The notes: generated by a model from the sequence alone, not told the origin. DNA of 6,089 nt from Phascolarctobacterium sp. (GCA_019417125.1 DXVZ01000037.1:1-6089); one strand, 5' to 3'; positions 1-5,976 are shown, numbered from the stretch's first letter. Numbers and translations are program-made.

Positions 1-594
1 GTCCAGCGCGTATAAATACGGGTCGGCGCTCGTGGTTTGGCTGCCTACATGAAAGGCAATACCGGCAGCGTCAAGCCCTGCGTCCCTTGCCCTCAGCAAA
101 AGTTCCAGCGCCTGCTCGCGCGCCGCACCAAATTTTTTATTTAAATCGACATGTGCCGAACTATTATCTATCCTGATACGCAAAAGTGCCGTTGCACCTG
201 GACACTCGCGCGCCATTTTATCTATTTCGCCAGCGCTGTCAAAAGTCATCTTACTTACACCGGCATTGCGGCAGGCACGCAGCCCGTTAACAGTTTTCAT
301 CGGGTTAGCGTAAATCATCCTGCTGCCCTCAACGCCAAGCGAGTTCAGCTCCATAATCTCACCGTCGGACGCTACGTCAAAGTTAGAGCCAAGGTCACGC
401 ATCAGCTCTAAAATACGCCTGTGGGGATTAGCCTTAATGGCGTAAAAAACTTTTACGCGCGGCAGATGAGTGCGCAAAAGGCGGTAATTTTTTTCAATCT
501 GTTCCAGCGACAGCACCAAAAGCGGCGTACCGTAAGCCTGTGCCAGCGCTTCCGTTTCTTCCTTGTTTAATTGAAAATATTTTTCTTTTTTCAT
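1..594 (-). CDS. Lysine/ornithine decarboxylase, PLP fold type III (C-terminal part outside window)
   Basis: This reading frame is open to the window edge, so only the first 198 residues are present; the family is usually about 390-430 residues. It belongs to the alanine racemase-like, eukaryotic-ODC-like decarboxylases, which remove CO2 from lysine and/or ornithine to give cadaverine or putrescine in the cytoplasm. The sequence FYAIKANP at residues 50-57 contains the PLP-binding lysine K54. NFDVAS (71-76), IYANP (94-98) and FHVGSQ (181-186) are the conserved barrel motifs. From memory it aligns closely and almost without gaps with Selenomonas ruminantium LDC/ODC. The ATG at 594 is chosen because GGGGAG (607-602) lies 7 nt upstream; an in-frame GTG at 600 is too close to it. 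A promoter candidate lies upstream. Diaminopimelate decarboxylase is less likely because of the LPRVKVFYA and NP context. The family is secure; lysine versus ornithine preference is not. Confidence 0.9.
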   Translation of the reverse strand, partial: MKKEKYFQLNKEETEALAQAYGTPLLVLSLEQIEKNYRLLRTHLPRVKVFYAIKANPHRRILELMRDLGSNFDVASDGEIMELNSLGVEGSRMIYANPMKTVNGLRACRNAGVSKMTFDSAGEIDKMARECPGATALLRIRIDNSSAHVDLNKKFGAAREQALELLLRARDAGLDAAGIAFHVGSQTTSADPYLYALD

Positions 595-634
595 ATCCAC
601 TCTCCCCTTGCATAAGCATTGATTGACGTATATG

Positions 635-662
635 ATTGTACCACAATTTTCAGAAAGTACAA
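635..662 (-). promoter_or_regulatory. Candidate promoter of the decarboxylase gene
   Basis: On the minus strand, TACAAT (640-635) is a good -10 box. TTGTAC (662-657), 16 nt further upstream, is a weak -35 box. The -10 box lies about 40 nt before the start codon at 594. No operator is evident between the box and the gene. The -10 is plausible and the -35 is uncertain. Confidence 0.5.
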
Positions 663-781
663 TAGGAAAATGAAAGAAATTACAAATTTTTAAAGGAGTT
701 GCGTCCAAAACTTCAATAATCACGGATAGCGGCAATTTTAAGCGGAAAAACCCGTAAATTTTACACTTTTTTAATCATTTC

Positions 782-793
782 TGGCAGCTGCCA
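782..793. repeat. 12-bp perfect palindrome TGGCAGCTGCCA
   Basis: A perfect 12-bp dyad sits in the gap between the serS terminator and the decarboxylase promoter, about 120 bp upstream of the latter. It has no loop, so a protein-binding site is more natural than an RNA hairpin. It is not a site I recognise, and it could be chance. Confidence 0.35.
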
Positions 794-833
794 AATATTG
801 TGCCATAAAGCTGTGCCGCAGCCAAAATACAGC

Positions 834-867
834 AAATAAAAAGGCCCTGCCGTTTATGGGCAGAGCC
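834..867 (-). terminator. Rho-independent terminator of serS
   Basis: Read on the minus strand, GGCTCTGCC and GGCAGGGCC pair over nine positions, eight Watson-Crick and one G-U. The loop has 7 nt, and TTTTTATTT follows directly. The stem begins 14 nt after the serS stop codon. On the plus strand the stem has an A-C mismatch and no T-run, so it is oriented for serS only. Confidence 0.88.
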
Positions 868-881
868 GTAAAATTCAGTTT

Positions 882-2162
882 TTATTTTTCCGGTGCGGGA
901 ATAACGTCGCAGCCCATGTACGGGCGCAAAACCTCAGGAATTACTACGCTGCCGTCAGCCTGCTGGTAGTTTTCCAAAATAGCGCAGACGGTACGCCCAA
1001 CCGCAAGGCCGGAGCCGTTAAGCGTATGCACGTATTCCGGTTTAGCCTTAGCGTCACGGCGGAAGCGGATATTAGCGCGGCGTGCCTGGAAATCAAGGCA
1101 GTTGGAGCAGCTGGAAATTTCGCGGTACATATTGGCGGCAGGCAGCCAAACTTCCAGGTCGTAAGTAGTGGCGCTGCTAAAGCCCAAATCGCCGGTGCAC
1201 AGGCGCACAACGCGGTACGGCAAGCCCAAAAGCTGTAATAAATGTTCAGCGTTATGGGTCAGCTTATCCAATTCGTCCCAGCTGGTTTCAGGTTTAACAA
1301 TCTTAACCATTTCTACCTTATTAAACTGGTGCTGGCGGATTAAGCCGCGGGTATCACGCCCGGCACTGCCTGCCTCGCTGCGGAAGCAAGCGCTGTAAGC
1401 GGTGTAATACTTCGGTAAGTCGTCGCCGTTTAAAATTTCACCGGCATGGTAGTTGGTTAAAGTAACCTCCGCCGTCGGAATCAAATAATAATCCAAGCCC
1501 TCCAGCTTAAACATATCTTCAGCAAACTTCGGCAGTTGTCCGGTGCCGAACAGCGTGTTGCTGTTAGCCATAAACGGCGTAAACATTTCGGTGTAGCCGT
1601 GTTCTTTGGTGTTAATATCAAGAAAGAAATTAATTACCGCGCGTTCCAGGCGGGACCCCAAACCTTTATAGAAGGTAAAGCGCGCGCCCGTAACCTTAGC
1701 AGCACGGTCAAAATCCAAAATGCCGAGCTTTTCGCCGATATCCCAATGCGCCTGCGGCTCAAAATCAAACTTGCGCGGCTCGCCCCAGCGGCGTACTTCC
1801 GGATTGTCGGAATCGTCTTCGCCCACCGGTACGTCCGGCGCTGGCATATTAGGAATAGTATATAAAATTGCGTTCAGCTGTGCTTCAATATCTTTTAATT
1901 TAGCGTCGCCTGCGGCGATTTCTTCACCTAAAGCACGTACCGCCGCCATTTGCGCATCGGCGTTTTCACCGGCTTTTTTCATACGGCCGATTTCCTGGGA
2001 AGCGCTGTTGCGCTGGCTTTTTAATTTTTCAACGCTTAAAATAACCTCGCGGCGCTGCTTGTCCAGCTCCAAAAAAGCGTCTAAATCTATTTTGGAATGG
2101 CGTTTAGCCAGTGCTTCCTTTACCGTTTCAGGATTTTCCCTGACAAAATTCATGTCTAACAT
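882..2162 (-). CDS. serS: Seryl-tRNA synthetase
   Basis: This class II aminoacyl-tRNA synthetase charges tRNA-Ser (and tRNA-Sec) with serine in the cytoplasm. The product has 426 residues, the normal bacterial length. Residues 1-105 form the helical coiled-coil arm that grips the long variable arm of tRNA-Ser. The catalytic core follows, with the TAE serine-binding loop (T230-E232), motif 2 (FRSEAG at 260-265, with a GRDTRG loop after it) and motif 3 (GLAVGR ending at R390, then ENYQ at 397-400). The ATG at 2162 (MLDMNF) is preferred over the in-frame ATG at 2168. The GGGGGA SD abuts the 2168 ATG but lies 6 nt from the 2162 ATG, and bacterial SerRS typically begins MLD. The gene stands alone, with its own promoter and terminator. 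The upstream region lacks the conserved AGGGTGG T-box sequence, although serS is often T-box controlled in Firmicutes. Nothing is missing or broken. Confidence 0.97.
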   Translation of the reverse strand: MLDMNFVRENPETVKEALAKRHSKIDLDAFLELDKQRREVILSVEKLKSQRNSASQEIGRMKKAGENADAQMAAVRALGEEIAAGDAKLKDIEAQLNAILYTIPNMPAPDVPVGEDDSDNPEVRRWGEPRKFDFEPQAHWDIGEKLGILDFDRAAKVTGARFTFYKGLGSRLERAVINFFLDINTKEHGYTEMFTPFMANSNTLFGTGQLPKFAEDMFKLEGLDYYLIPTAEVTLTNYHAGEILNGDDLPKYYTAYSACFRSEAGSAGRDTRGLIRQHQFNKVEMVKIVKPETSWDELDKLTHNAEHLLQLLGLPYRVVRLCTGDLGFSSATTYDLEVWLPAANMYREISSCSNCLDFQARRANIRFRRDAKAKPEYVHTLNGSGLAVGRTVCAILENYQQADGSVVIPEVLRPYMGCDVIPAPEK

Positions 2163-2168
2163 GTTCAT

Positions 2169-2174
2169 TCCCCC
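2169..2174 (-). promoter_or_regulatory. Ribosome binding site deciding the serS start
   Basis: GGGGGA on the minus strand is immediately followed by one ATG (2168) and, 6 nt later, by a second in-frame ATG (2162). The spacing favours initiation at the second ATG. Confidence 0.7.
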
Positions 2175-2201
2175 AAATTTGCTTCGTTAAATAATACTAT
2201 T

Positions 2202-2210
2202 ATTGTAGCA
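2202..2210 (-). promoter_or_regulatory. Extended -10 promoter of serS
   Basis: TGCTACAAT on the minus strand matches the extended -10 form TGnTATAAT with one difference. It lies about 35 nt before the serS start codon. No convincing -35 box is seen at 17 nt, which is common for extended -10 promoters. Confidence 0.55.
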
Positions 2211-2446
2211 CAAACGGCGGCAATATTAAAGTAAAGCCTGTGTAATCAGCCAAAAGTATTTAATTTATTATCTAAATTTTATCCGTTTGGGCGGTGTATC
2301 ACTGAATTTATTGCCCAGAAAAGGCTAACTTGCAATTTTTCTATAAATGTCTGTGGCAAACTCTTTAAATTTTAGTATACTTTTATTAAATATGTGGTTC
2401 TTTTCGTCATGCTTCCGATAATTTAGCTAAAATTTTCAAAAAAGGC
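2211..2446. other. AT-rich intergenic stretch without recognised feature
   Basis: This is the gap between the divergent serS and tRNA promoters. It has no ORF with a ribosome binding site, no T-box, and no strong hairpin beyond a weak TGGGC/GCCCA pairing (2288-2292 with 2313-2317). The palindrome AGTATACT occurs at 2374-2382 and could act as a weak -10 on either strand. I see nothing else in it. Confidence 0.5.
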
Positions 2447-2475
2447 TTGACGTATTACACAAAAATATGTATACT
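2447..2475 (+). promoter_or_regulatory. Promoter of the tRNA operon
   Basis: TTGACG (2447-2452) and TATACT (2470-2475) are separated by exactly 17 nt. Each differs from the sigma-70/sigma-A consensus at one base. The predicted start is near 2482, about 20 nt before the first tRNA. This is the strongest promoter in the window, as expected for stable RNA. Confidence 0.9.
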
Positions 2476-2503
2476 ATTTCTTGCACAGTTCTAAAACTTG
2501 CTT

Positions 2504-2579
2504 GGCCCATTAGCTCAGTTGGTAGAGCACCTGACTCTTAATCAGGGTGTCGTAGGTTCGAGGCCTACATGGGTCACCA
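2504..2579 (+). tRNA. tRNA-Lys (CTT)
   Basis: The gene has 76 nt including encoded CCA. Acceptor stem GGCCCAT pairs with ATGGGTC (one G-U), followed by discriminator A. The anticodon stem is CCTGA/TCAGG with loop CTCTTAA, giving anticodon CTT at 2537-2539. The T loop contains GGTTCGA. It is first in the operon. Confidence 0.97.
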
Positions 2580-2582
2580 TCT

Positions 2583-2657
2583 GGCCGGTTGGTCAAGCGG
2601 TTAAGACACCGCCCTTTCACGGCGGTATCGGGGGTTCGATTCCCCCACCGGTCACCA
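2583..2657 (+). tRNA. tRNA-Glu (TTC)
   Basis: The gene has 75 nt with encoded CCA. Acceptor GGCCGGT pairs with ACCGGTC (one G-U). The anticodon stem is CCGCC/GGCGG with loop CTTTCAC, giving anticodon TTC at 2616-2618. It follows the preceding tRNA after 3 nt. Confidence 0.97.
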
Positions 2658-2660
2658 TTC

Positions 2661-2736
2661 GGGCGCTTAGCTCAGCTGGGAGAGCGTCTGCCTTACAAGC
2701 AGAATGTCAGCGGTTCGATCCCGTTAGCGCCCACCA
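2661..2736 (+). tRNA. tRNA-Val (TAC)
   Basis: The gene has 76 nt with encoded CCA. Acceptor GGGCGCT pairs perfectly with AGCGCCC. The anticodon stem is TCTGC/GCAGA with loop CTTACAA, giving anticodon TAC at 2694-2696. A 3-nt spacer precedes it and a 17-nt AT-rich spacer follows. Confidence 0.97.
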
Positions 2737-2753
2737 TTTTTATAACTAAATAC

Positions 2754-2830
2754 GGCCCGGTGGTTCAGTTGGTTAGAATGCCGCCCTGTCACGGCGGAGG
2801 TCGTGGGTTCGAGTCCCATCCGGGTCGCCA
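2754..2830 (+). tRNA. tRNA-Asp (GTC)
   Basis: The gene has 77 nt with encoded CCA. Acceptor GGCCCGG pairs with CCGGGTC (one G-U), with the discriminator G typical of tRNA-Asp. The anticodon stem is CCGCC/GGCGG with loop CTGTCAC, giving anticodon GTC at 2788-2790. Confidence 0.97.
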
Positions 2831-2835
2831 AGCTT

Positions 2836-2911
2836 GCCTCGGTAGCTCAGTTGGTAGAGCAAAGGACTGAAAATCCTTGTGTCCACAGTTCGATTCTGTG
2901 CTGAGGCACCA
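2836..2911 (+). tRNA. tRNA-Phe (GAA)
   Basis: The gene has 76 nt with encoded CCA. Acceptor GCCTCGG pairs with CTGAGGC (one G-U). The anticodon stem is AAGGA/TCCTT with loop CTGAAAA, giving anticodon GAA at 2869-2871. It is the last tRNA and is followed 7 nt later by the terminator stem. Confidence 0.97.
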
Positions 2912-2918
2912 TAAACAC

Positions 2919-2950
2919 AAAAAATCCTGCTTAAACAAGCAGGATTTTTT
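2919..2950. terminator. Bidirectional intrinsic terminator
   Basis: A perfect 14-bp stem (2919-2932 with 2937-2950) closes a 4-nt loop. It has six A at the left base and six T at the right base, so it works as a hairpin plus U-tract on both strands. It ends the tRNA operon on the plus strand and the exported-protein operon, whose last stop is at 3009, on the minus strand. Confidence 0.93.
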
Positions 2951-3008
2951 ATTTGCAAATTACCCTTTAATAATCAAAACAGAGGCAGAATTAACTGCCC
3001 CTATTTTT

Positions 3009-3659
3009 TTATGCTGCAGCCGGTACCGCTTGTGCTTTTGTTTTAGTATCTTTGGTTTTTTCAGCTGCTGCGCCGGCTTCTTTTTGCTGCGCACGCTCAG
3101 CGCTTTTCATGTGTACAAGTTCCATTTTGGTCATGCCCAAATCAACATTGTCTTTCAGCTCGTAATCTATAATCGTGCCGGGCGGGCAGTCAATTTCCCT
3201 GCCTTTAAAAAACATTCCGGAAAACGGCACCACAAAACCCATTGCCGTGCCAACCGCCATGTTGGCATAGTTAACGCCGCCTTTAATTTTTACGTCCTGC
3301 TTAAAAGTAAGCTTTTTGCCGTTGGCAAGCACCACGTCATCCAGCAGCACGCGGATAACTGCGCTTTGGTTAAAAATGCGGCTGCCGTGCGCTTTGCGGA
3401 TAACACCGCTGAATTTCGTACCTTTTGGCACAACCACAATGTTTTCCACCGTCAGGTCATCTTTCAGTTCAAAATTAACCCTGTCGCCCTTTTGGTTAAC
3501 GTTGCTGTCCAGCTTATCCAGCAGTACCAAATTAATAACCGTATTTTCCGGTATATAAGCGTTGCCGGGTTCTACGCCGTCAATTTCTTCTGCCAGCGCA
3601 GATACGGCGTTAAACATTACAAGGCAAATTAATGCCAAACTGCATAGGATTTTTTTCAT
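3009..3659 (-). CDS. Exported protein of unknown function, beta-rich with Ala/Lys tail
   Basis: I do not recognise a named family. The 216-residue product starts with a Sec signal peptide: MKK, a hydrophobic core, and likely cleavage after SALA at residue 23. Residues 32-125 look beta-rich and contain VPKGTKFSGVI (77-87), a pattern seen in bacterial secreted proteins that share a 'pkGt...G.V' sheet domain. A glycine-containing hydrophobic stretch (134-151) leads into PPGTIIDYEL (159-168). The last 30 residues are low-complexity Ala/Lys/Glu/Gln. The mature protein is probably periplasmic or outer-membrane-associated. The ATG at 3659 is chosen because GGAG (3671-3668) lies 8 nt upstream and the signal peptide starts there. 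An in-frame ATG at 3677 overlaps the upstream stop as ATGA but lacks a proper SD. It lies 14 nt downstream of the other exported-protein gene and is surely cotranscribed with it. Confidence 0.85.
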   Translation of the reverse strand: MKKILCSLALICLVMFNAVSALAEEIDGVEPGNAYIPENTVINLVLLDKLDSNVNQKGDRVNFELKDDLTVENIVVVPKGTKFSGVIRKAHGSRIFNQSAVIRVLLDDVVLANGKKLTFKQDVKIKGGVNYANMAVGTAMGFVVPFSGMFFKGREIDCPPGTIIDYELKDNVDLGMTKMELVHMKSAERAQQKEAGAAAEKTKDTKTKAQAVPAAA

Positions 3660-3673
3660 CAGCACTGCTCCAT

Positions 3674-4384
3674 TCATCTGTTCTGCATCAGTTTATCGGC
3701 ATAGCTGCGCATCTGCTCGTTGGCTTGGCGGGTAAAATCAGCCGGAGGCAGGGCAAAGGCGGTTTCCGCGTCTACCGTTTCGCTCATTTCCACTACGGTA
3801 AAACGCGGCAGGGTGTTTACCTCGTAGCCTTTCCAATCGGCAGTGCCTTTGGCAAAATAAAAGAACATTACGCGCTCACCCTGCGTCATTTGGTCATAAT
3901 CATAACCGGTCAGGCTGTCGTTGCCGCTTTGCGGGCGCTCGTTAAACCAGCTTACCAATGTTTCTGCAAATGGCAGGCTCATGCCCGGCAGCGAGGGAAG
4001 TTCGTCGTATGTTTTATTTACGTAATCAATAAAATACCAACGCCCGTCCTTGGCAAAAGTGCAGAAATCACGCACAACCTTGCCTTCGCCGTCTTTGGTT
4101 ACGCTGCGCTCGGCGTTAATGCCATTCATTTCGTTATATTCCGTACGGATGTAATGCACCTTCTGCGCCGCCGTCAGTTTGGCGTAGGCGTCCGACTCCA
4201 GCACATCTTTCATATCAATGGTTTGTTCCACTACCAAATGCACCGGATGTTTATCACTATTTAAAGCGCCGCCCAACAGTTCAATGGTGCGCTGTCCCGG
4301 CCCGAACCCGGCTGCAAAAGCGCACGCTGCATTAAAAAGCACTAAAGTAAAAAGCGCCGTCAGGCTTAACAAAAATTTTTTCAT
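3674..4384 (-). CDS. Exported protein of unknown function, possibly LolA/DUF4412-like fold
   Basis: I do not recognise a named family with certainty. The 236-residue product has a signal peptide (MKKFLLSLTALFTLVLFN) with likely cleavage after AFA at residue 24. The cysteine at 21 is preceded by NAA rather than a proper lipobox, so a lipoprotein is unlikely. The mature part contains YFIDYVNKTYDE (117-128), which resembles the 'iiD..kKTY' strand of DUF4412/LolA-like periplasmic beta-sheet proteins. It ends with a FALPPADF segment and a short helix, also seen in such proteins. This resemblance is by eye and weak. The ATG at 4384 has GAGGTG (4396-4391) 6 nt upstream; the GTG at 4393 falls inside that SD and is rejected. 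The gene is first in a two-gene operon behind an extended -10 promoter. Its signal peptide resembles that of the downstream gene (LVLFNAA versus LVMFNAV). Confidence 0.85.
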   Translation of the reverse strand: MKKFLLSLTALFTLVLFNAACAFAAGFGPGQRTIELLGGALNSDKHPVHLVVEQTIDMKDVLESDAYAKLTAAQKVHYIRTEYNEMNGINAERSVTKDGEGKVVRDFCTFAKDGRWYFIDYVNKTYDELPSLPGMSLPFAETLVSWFNERPQSGNDSLTGYDYDQMTQGERVMFFYFAKGTADWKGYEVNTLPRFTVVEMSETVDAETAFALPPADFTRQANEQMRSYADKLMQNR

Positions 4385-4413
4385 TGCTTTCACCTCGTTT
4401 ATAAGATAATTTT

Positions 4414-4422
4414 ATTATAACA
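4414..4422 (-). promoter_or_regulatory. Extended -10 promoter of the exported-protein operon
   Basis: TGTTATAAT on the minus strand is a perfect TGnTATAAT extended -10 box, about 30 nt before the start codon at 4384. The -35 region at 17-nt spacing (GGGTGA) is poor, so the promoter depends on the extended element. Confidence 0.75.
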
Positions 4423-4474
4423 TATTAAATCTAAAATCACCCTGCGATATTTCCCCTCCGCCTTAAATTTGCCT

Positions 4475-4484
4475 TCTGCGCAGA
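4475..4484. repeat. Palindrome TCTGCGCAGA with flanking inverted TTAAAT/ATTTAA
   Basis: A 10-bp perfect dyad lies between the two divergent promoters. It is flanked by TTAAAT (4463-4468) and ATTTAA (4490-4495), centred within one base of the same axis. It may be a protein-binding site or a weak hairpin. No known regulator motif is recognised. Confidence 0.3.
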
Positions 4485-4528
4485 GCGGGATTTAAAAAGC
4501 ATTACAAAAAGCATAGCATTATTCAATT

Positions 4529-4538
4529 AGTGTACACT
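4529..4538. promoter_or_regulatory. Possible operator, palindrome AGTGTACACT
   Basis: A perfect 10-bp dyad with TGTACA at its centre ends 6 nt upstream of the symporter -35 box, where an activator or repressor could sit. There is no regulator gene in the window to pair with it. Chance is possible. Confidence 0.35.
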
Positions 4539-4544
4539 TTTTCC

Positions 4545-4572
4545 TTGCTATTATGGCATTATATGTTATAAT
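4545..4572 (+). promoter_or_regulatory. Promoter of the symporter gene
   Basis: TTGCTA (4545-4550) and TATAAT (4567-4572) are 16 nt apart, and TGT directly precedes the -10 to make a full extended -10. Transcription would begin near 4579, leaving a leader of about 68 nt. No riboswitch-like structure is seen in that leader. Confidence 0.8.
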
Positions 4573-4646
4573 TAATCGTATAAGGCAAGGTAATGGCATG
4601 GCTTCATCATTACTTTGTAAAACTAAAAAGAAAAGAGGTATCTCAC

Positions 4647-5960
4647 ATGACTGACGAAAAGAAGAAAGTTGATGTGAAGGAAACAGCCGATTCCATCATC
4701 CGTGAAACCAAGGCTAAGTCCAATAACAGCCAGTTCATCCTTTGGTTTGCGGCACTGATTCTCGGCGCTGTTTTAGGCTGGATGGGCATTCCGGCGCTGA
4801 ACGAATTCTTTAATTTCGTAGCAACCGTATTTACCCGCCTGTTCCAGTTTATTGCAGTTCCTACTATCGCGCTGGCGGTTATTACCACGCTGGCAGCTCT
4901 TGGCGGCAACAAAGAAACCGGTATTATTTTTGCACACGCTGTTGTGTATACCTTACTTACTACATTTTTAGCCGCCTTCATCGGCCTTGGCCTGTACCTG
5001 TACATCGCGCCGGATAACCTGCCGGCCGATATTGTAAACGCAGGCTCCGAAGTTGTTAAAGGACAGAGCGTAGCAGCGCTCAGCTACTATGACCACATTC
5101 TCGGCGTTATTCCTAATAACGTACTTGCTCCGTTCCTTTCCGGCAATGTACTTTCCGTTATGCTTATTGCTGCTGCCGTTGGTTTGGCGCTGGCATTTAT
5201 GCCTAAAACCGAAAACCGCGAAGCGCTCCTTAAAATCATCCAGGGCATTCAGGAACTGGCTTTTACCCTTATCCGTGCTATTCTTTACGTTCTGCCGATT
5301 GGCATCGTCGCTTTCGCAGGCCAGCTTTCCGCACAGATTGAAGCAGGCGTTATCGTCGGCGCGCTTGGCAAATACACCGCAGTTGTAATGCTGGGCAACG
5401 CTATCCAGTTCTTCATCGTACTGCCGATTATCCTTATAATCCGCGGTCTGAACCCGATTTACGTTATGCGCCAGATGGGCCAGGCTATCGCCGTTGCGCT
5501 CTTTACCAAGAGCTCTGCCGGCACCCTGCCTGTAACCCTTGCTTGCTCCGAACAGAACCTGAAATGCAACCCGAAGGTTTCCCGCTTTGTACTGCCTATC
5601 TGCACCACCATCAACATGAACGGCTGCGCTGCTTTCATTTTGGTAACTTCGCTGTTCATCATGCAGAACGCAGGCTTTGAAATGACCATGACCACCATGC
5701 TGACCTGGGTTTGCATCGCGGTTCTTGCCGCTGTCGGCAACGCCGGCGTACCGATGGGCTGCTACTTCCTGACCCTCTCTTTGATGGCAGGTATTGGCGC
5801 ACCGATTGGTTTAATGGGTATTATCCTGCCGATTTACACCATCATCGACATGATTGAAACCGCTGAAAACGTATGGTCCGACGCCTGCGTATGCGCAATG
5901 GTTGACCATGACCTGAAAGGCAAACTTTCCGACGACGGCGAAATTCCCGCCGCTCTGTAA
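4647..5960 (+). CDS. Amino acid:cation symporter, DAACS (SLC1/Glt) family, acidic-substrate residues replaced
   Basis: This inner-membrane secondary transporter has 437 residues, the normal family length. The family has eight membrane helices and two re-entrant hairpins and couples uptake to Na+ or H+. After a charged N-terminus the first helix spans about 29-48. Hairpin 1 carries SSAGTLP (289-295). Helix 7 has NMNGCA (323-328) in place of NMDGTA. Hairpin 2 has GNAGVP (364-369). Helix 8 contains D401-M-I-E404-T405 and N408/D412. Aligned by eye with GltPh these match D394, R397, T398, N401 and D405. The arginine that binds the substrate side-chain carboxylate is thus Glu, so aspartate, glutamate or dicarboxylates are unlikely substrates. 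As I remember it, the serine/threonine transporter SstT also has Glu here and NMAGAA in helix 7, which favours a small neutral amino acid. The start at 4647 has GAGG 8 nt upstream; the frame extends 18 codons further to 4593 without an SD. The gene is monocistronic and ends with tandem TAA codons. Confidence 0.93.
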   Translation: MTDEKKKVDVKETADSIIRETKAKSNNSQFILWFAALILGAVLGWMGIPALNEFFNFVATVFTRLFQFIAVPTIALAVITTLAALGGNKETGIIFAHAVVYTLLTTFLAAFIGLGLYLYIAPDNLPADIVNAGSEVVKGQSVAALSYYDHILGVIPNNVLAPFLSGNVLSVMLIAAAVGLALAFMPKTENREALLKIIQGIQELAFTLIRAILYVLPIGIVAFAGQLSAQIEAGVIVGALGKYTAVVMLGNAIQFFIVLPIILIIRGLNPIYVMRQMGQAIAVALFTKSSAGTLPVTLACSEQNLKCNPKVSRFVLPICTTINMNGCAAFILVTSLFIMQNAGFEMTMTTMLTWVCIAVLAAVGNAGVPMGCYFLTLSLMAGIGAPIGLMGIILPIYTIIDMIETAENVWSDACVCAMVDHDLKGKLSDDGEIPAAL

Positions 5961-5976
5961 TAAGCCTTAAACACCT

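Noticed and set aside
151..411. Plus-strand 86-aa ORF at the left end
   Set aside because: It lies antisense to the clearly conserved decarboxylase and has no ribosome binding site.
944..2190. Several ORFs of 70-156 aa overlapping serS in other frames
   Set aside because: They are shadows of the conserved serS frame, without start signals or recognisable products.
2498..2870. Overlapping plus-strand ORFs with peptides such as PLAQLVEHLTLNQG and VVQLVRMPPCHGG
   Set aside because: These are translations of the tRNA genes, a well-known artefact. All five tRNAs fold completely and explain the sequence.
2447..2950. tRNA cluster as a mobile-element integration site
   Set aside because: No duplicated tRNA 3' end, integrase or foreign sequence is seen next to any tRNA. 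The operon is intact from promoter to terminator.
2773..2958. Minus-strand 61-aa ORF containing NRTVDTRIFSPLLYQLSYRG and DPDGTRTHDL
   Set aside because: This is antisense translation of the tRNA-Phe and tRNA-Asp genes, another familiar spurious ORF type.
2877..4264. Two long plus-strand ORFs (251 and 210 aa) opposite the exported-protein operon
   Set aside because: They have no SD, and the first begins inside tRNA-Phe. They run through the 14-bp terminator, and their composition (Phe/His/Cys-rich) is that of antisense frames. The minus-strand genes have SDs, signal peptides and a promoter.
4593..4646. 18-residue N-terminal extension of the symporter
   Set aside because: There is no SD before 4593, while GAGG is well placed for the ATG at 4647. 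The extension is unlike other family members.
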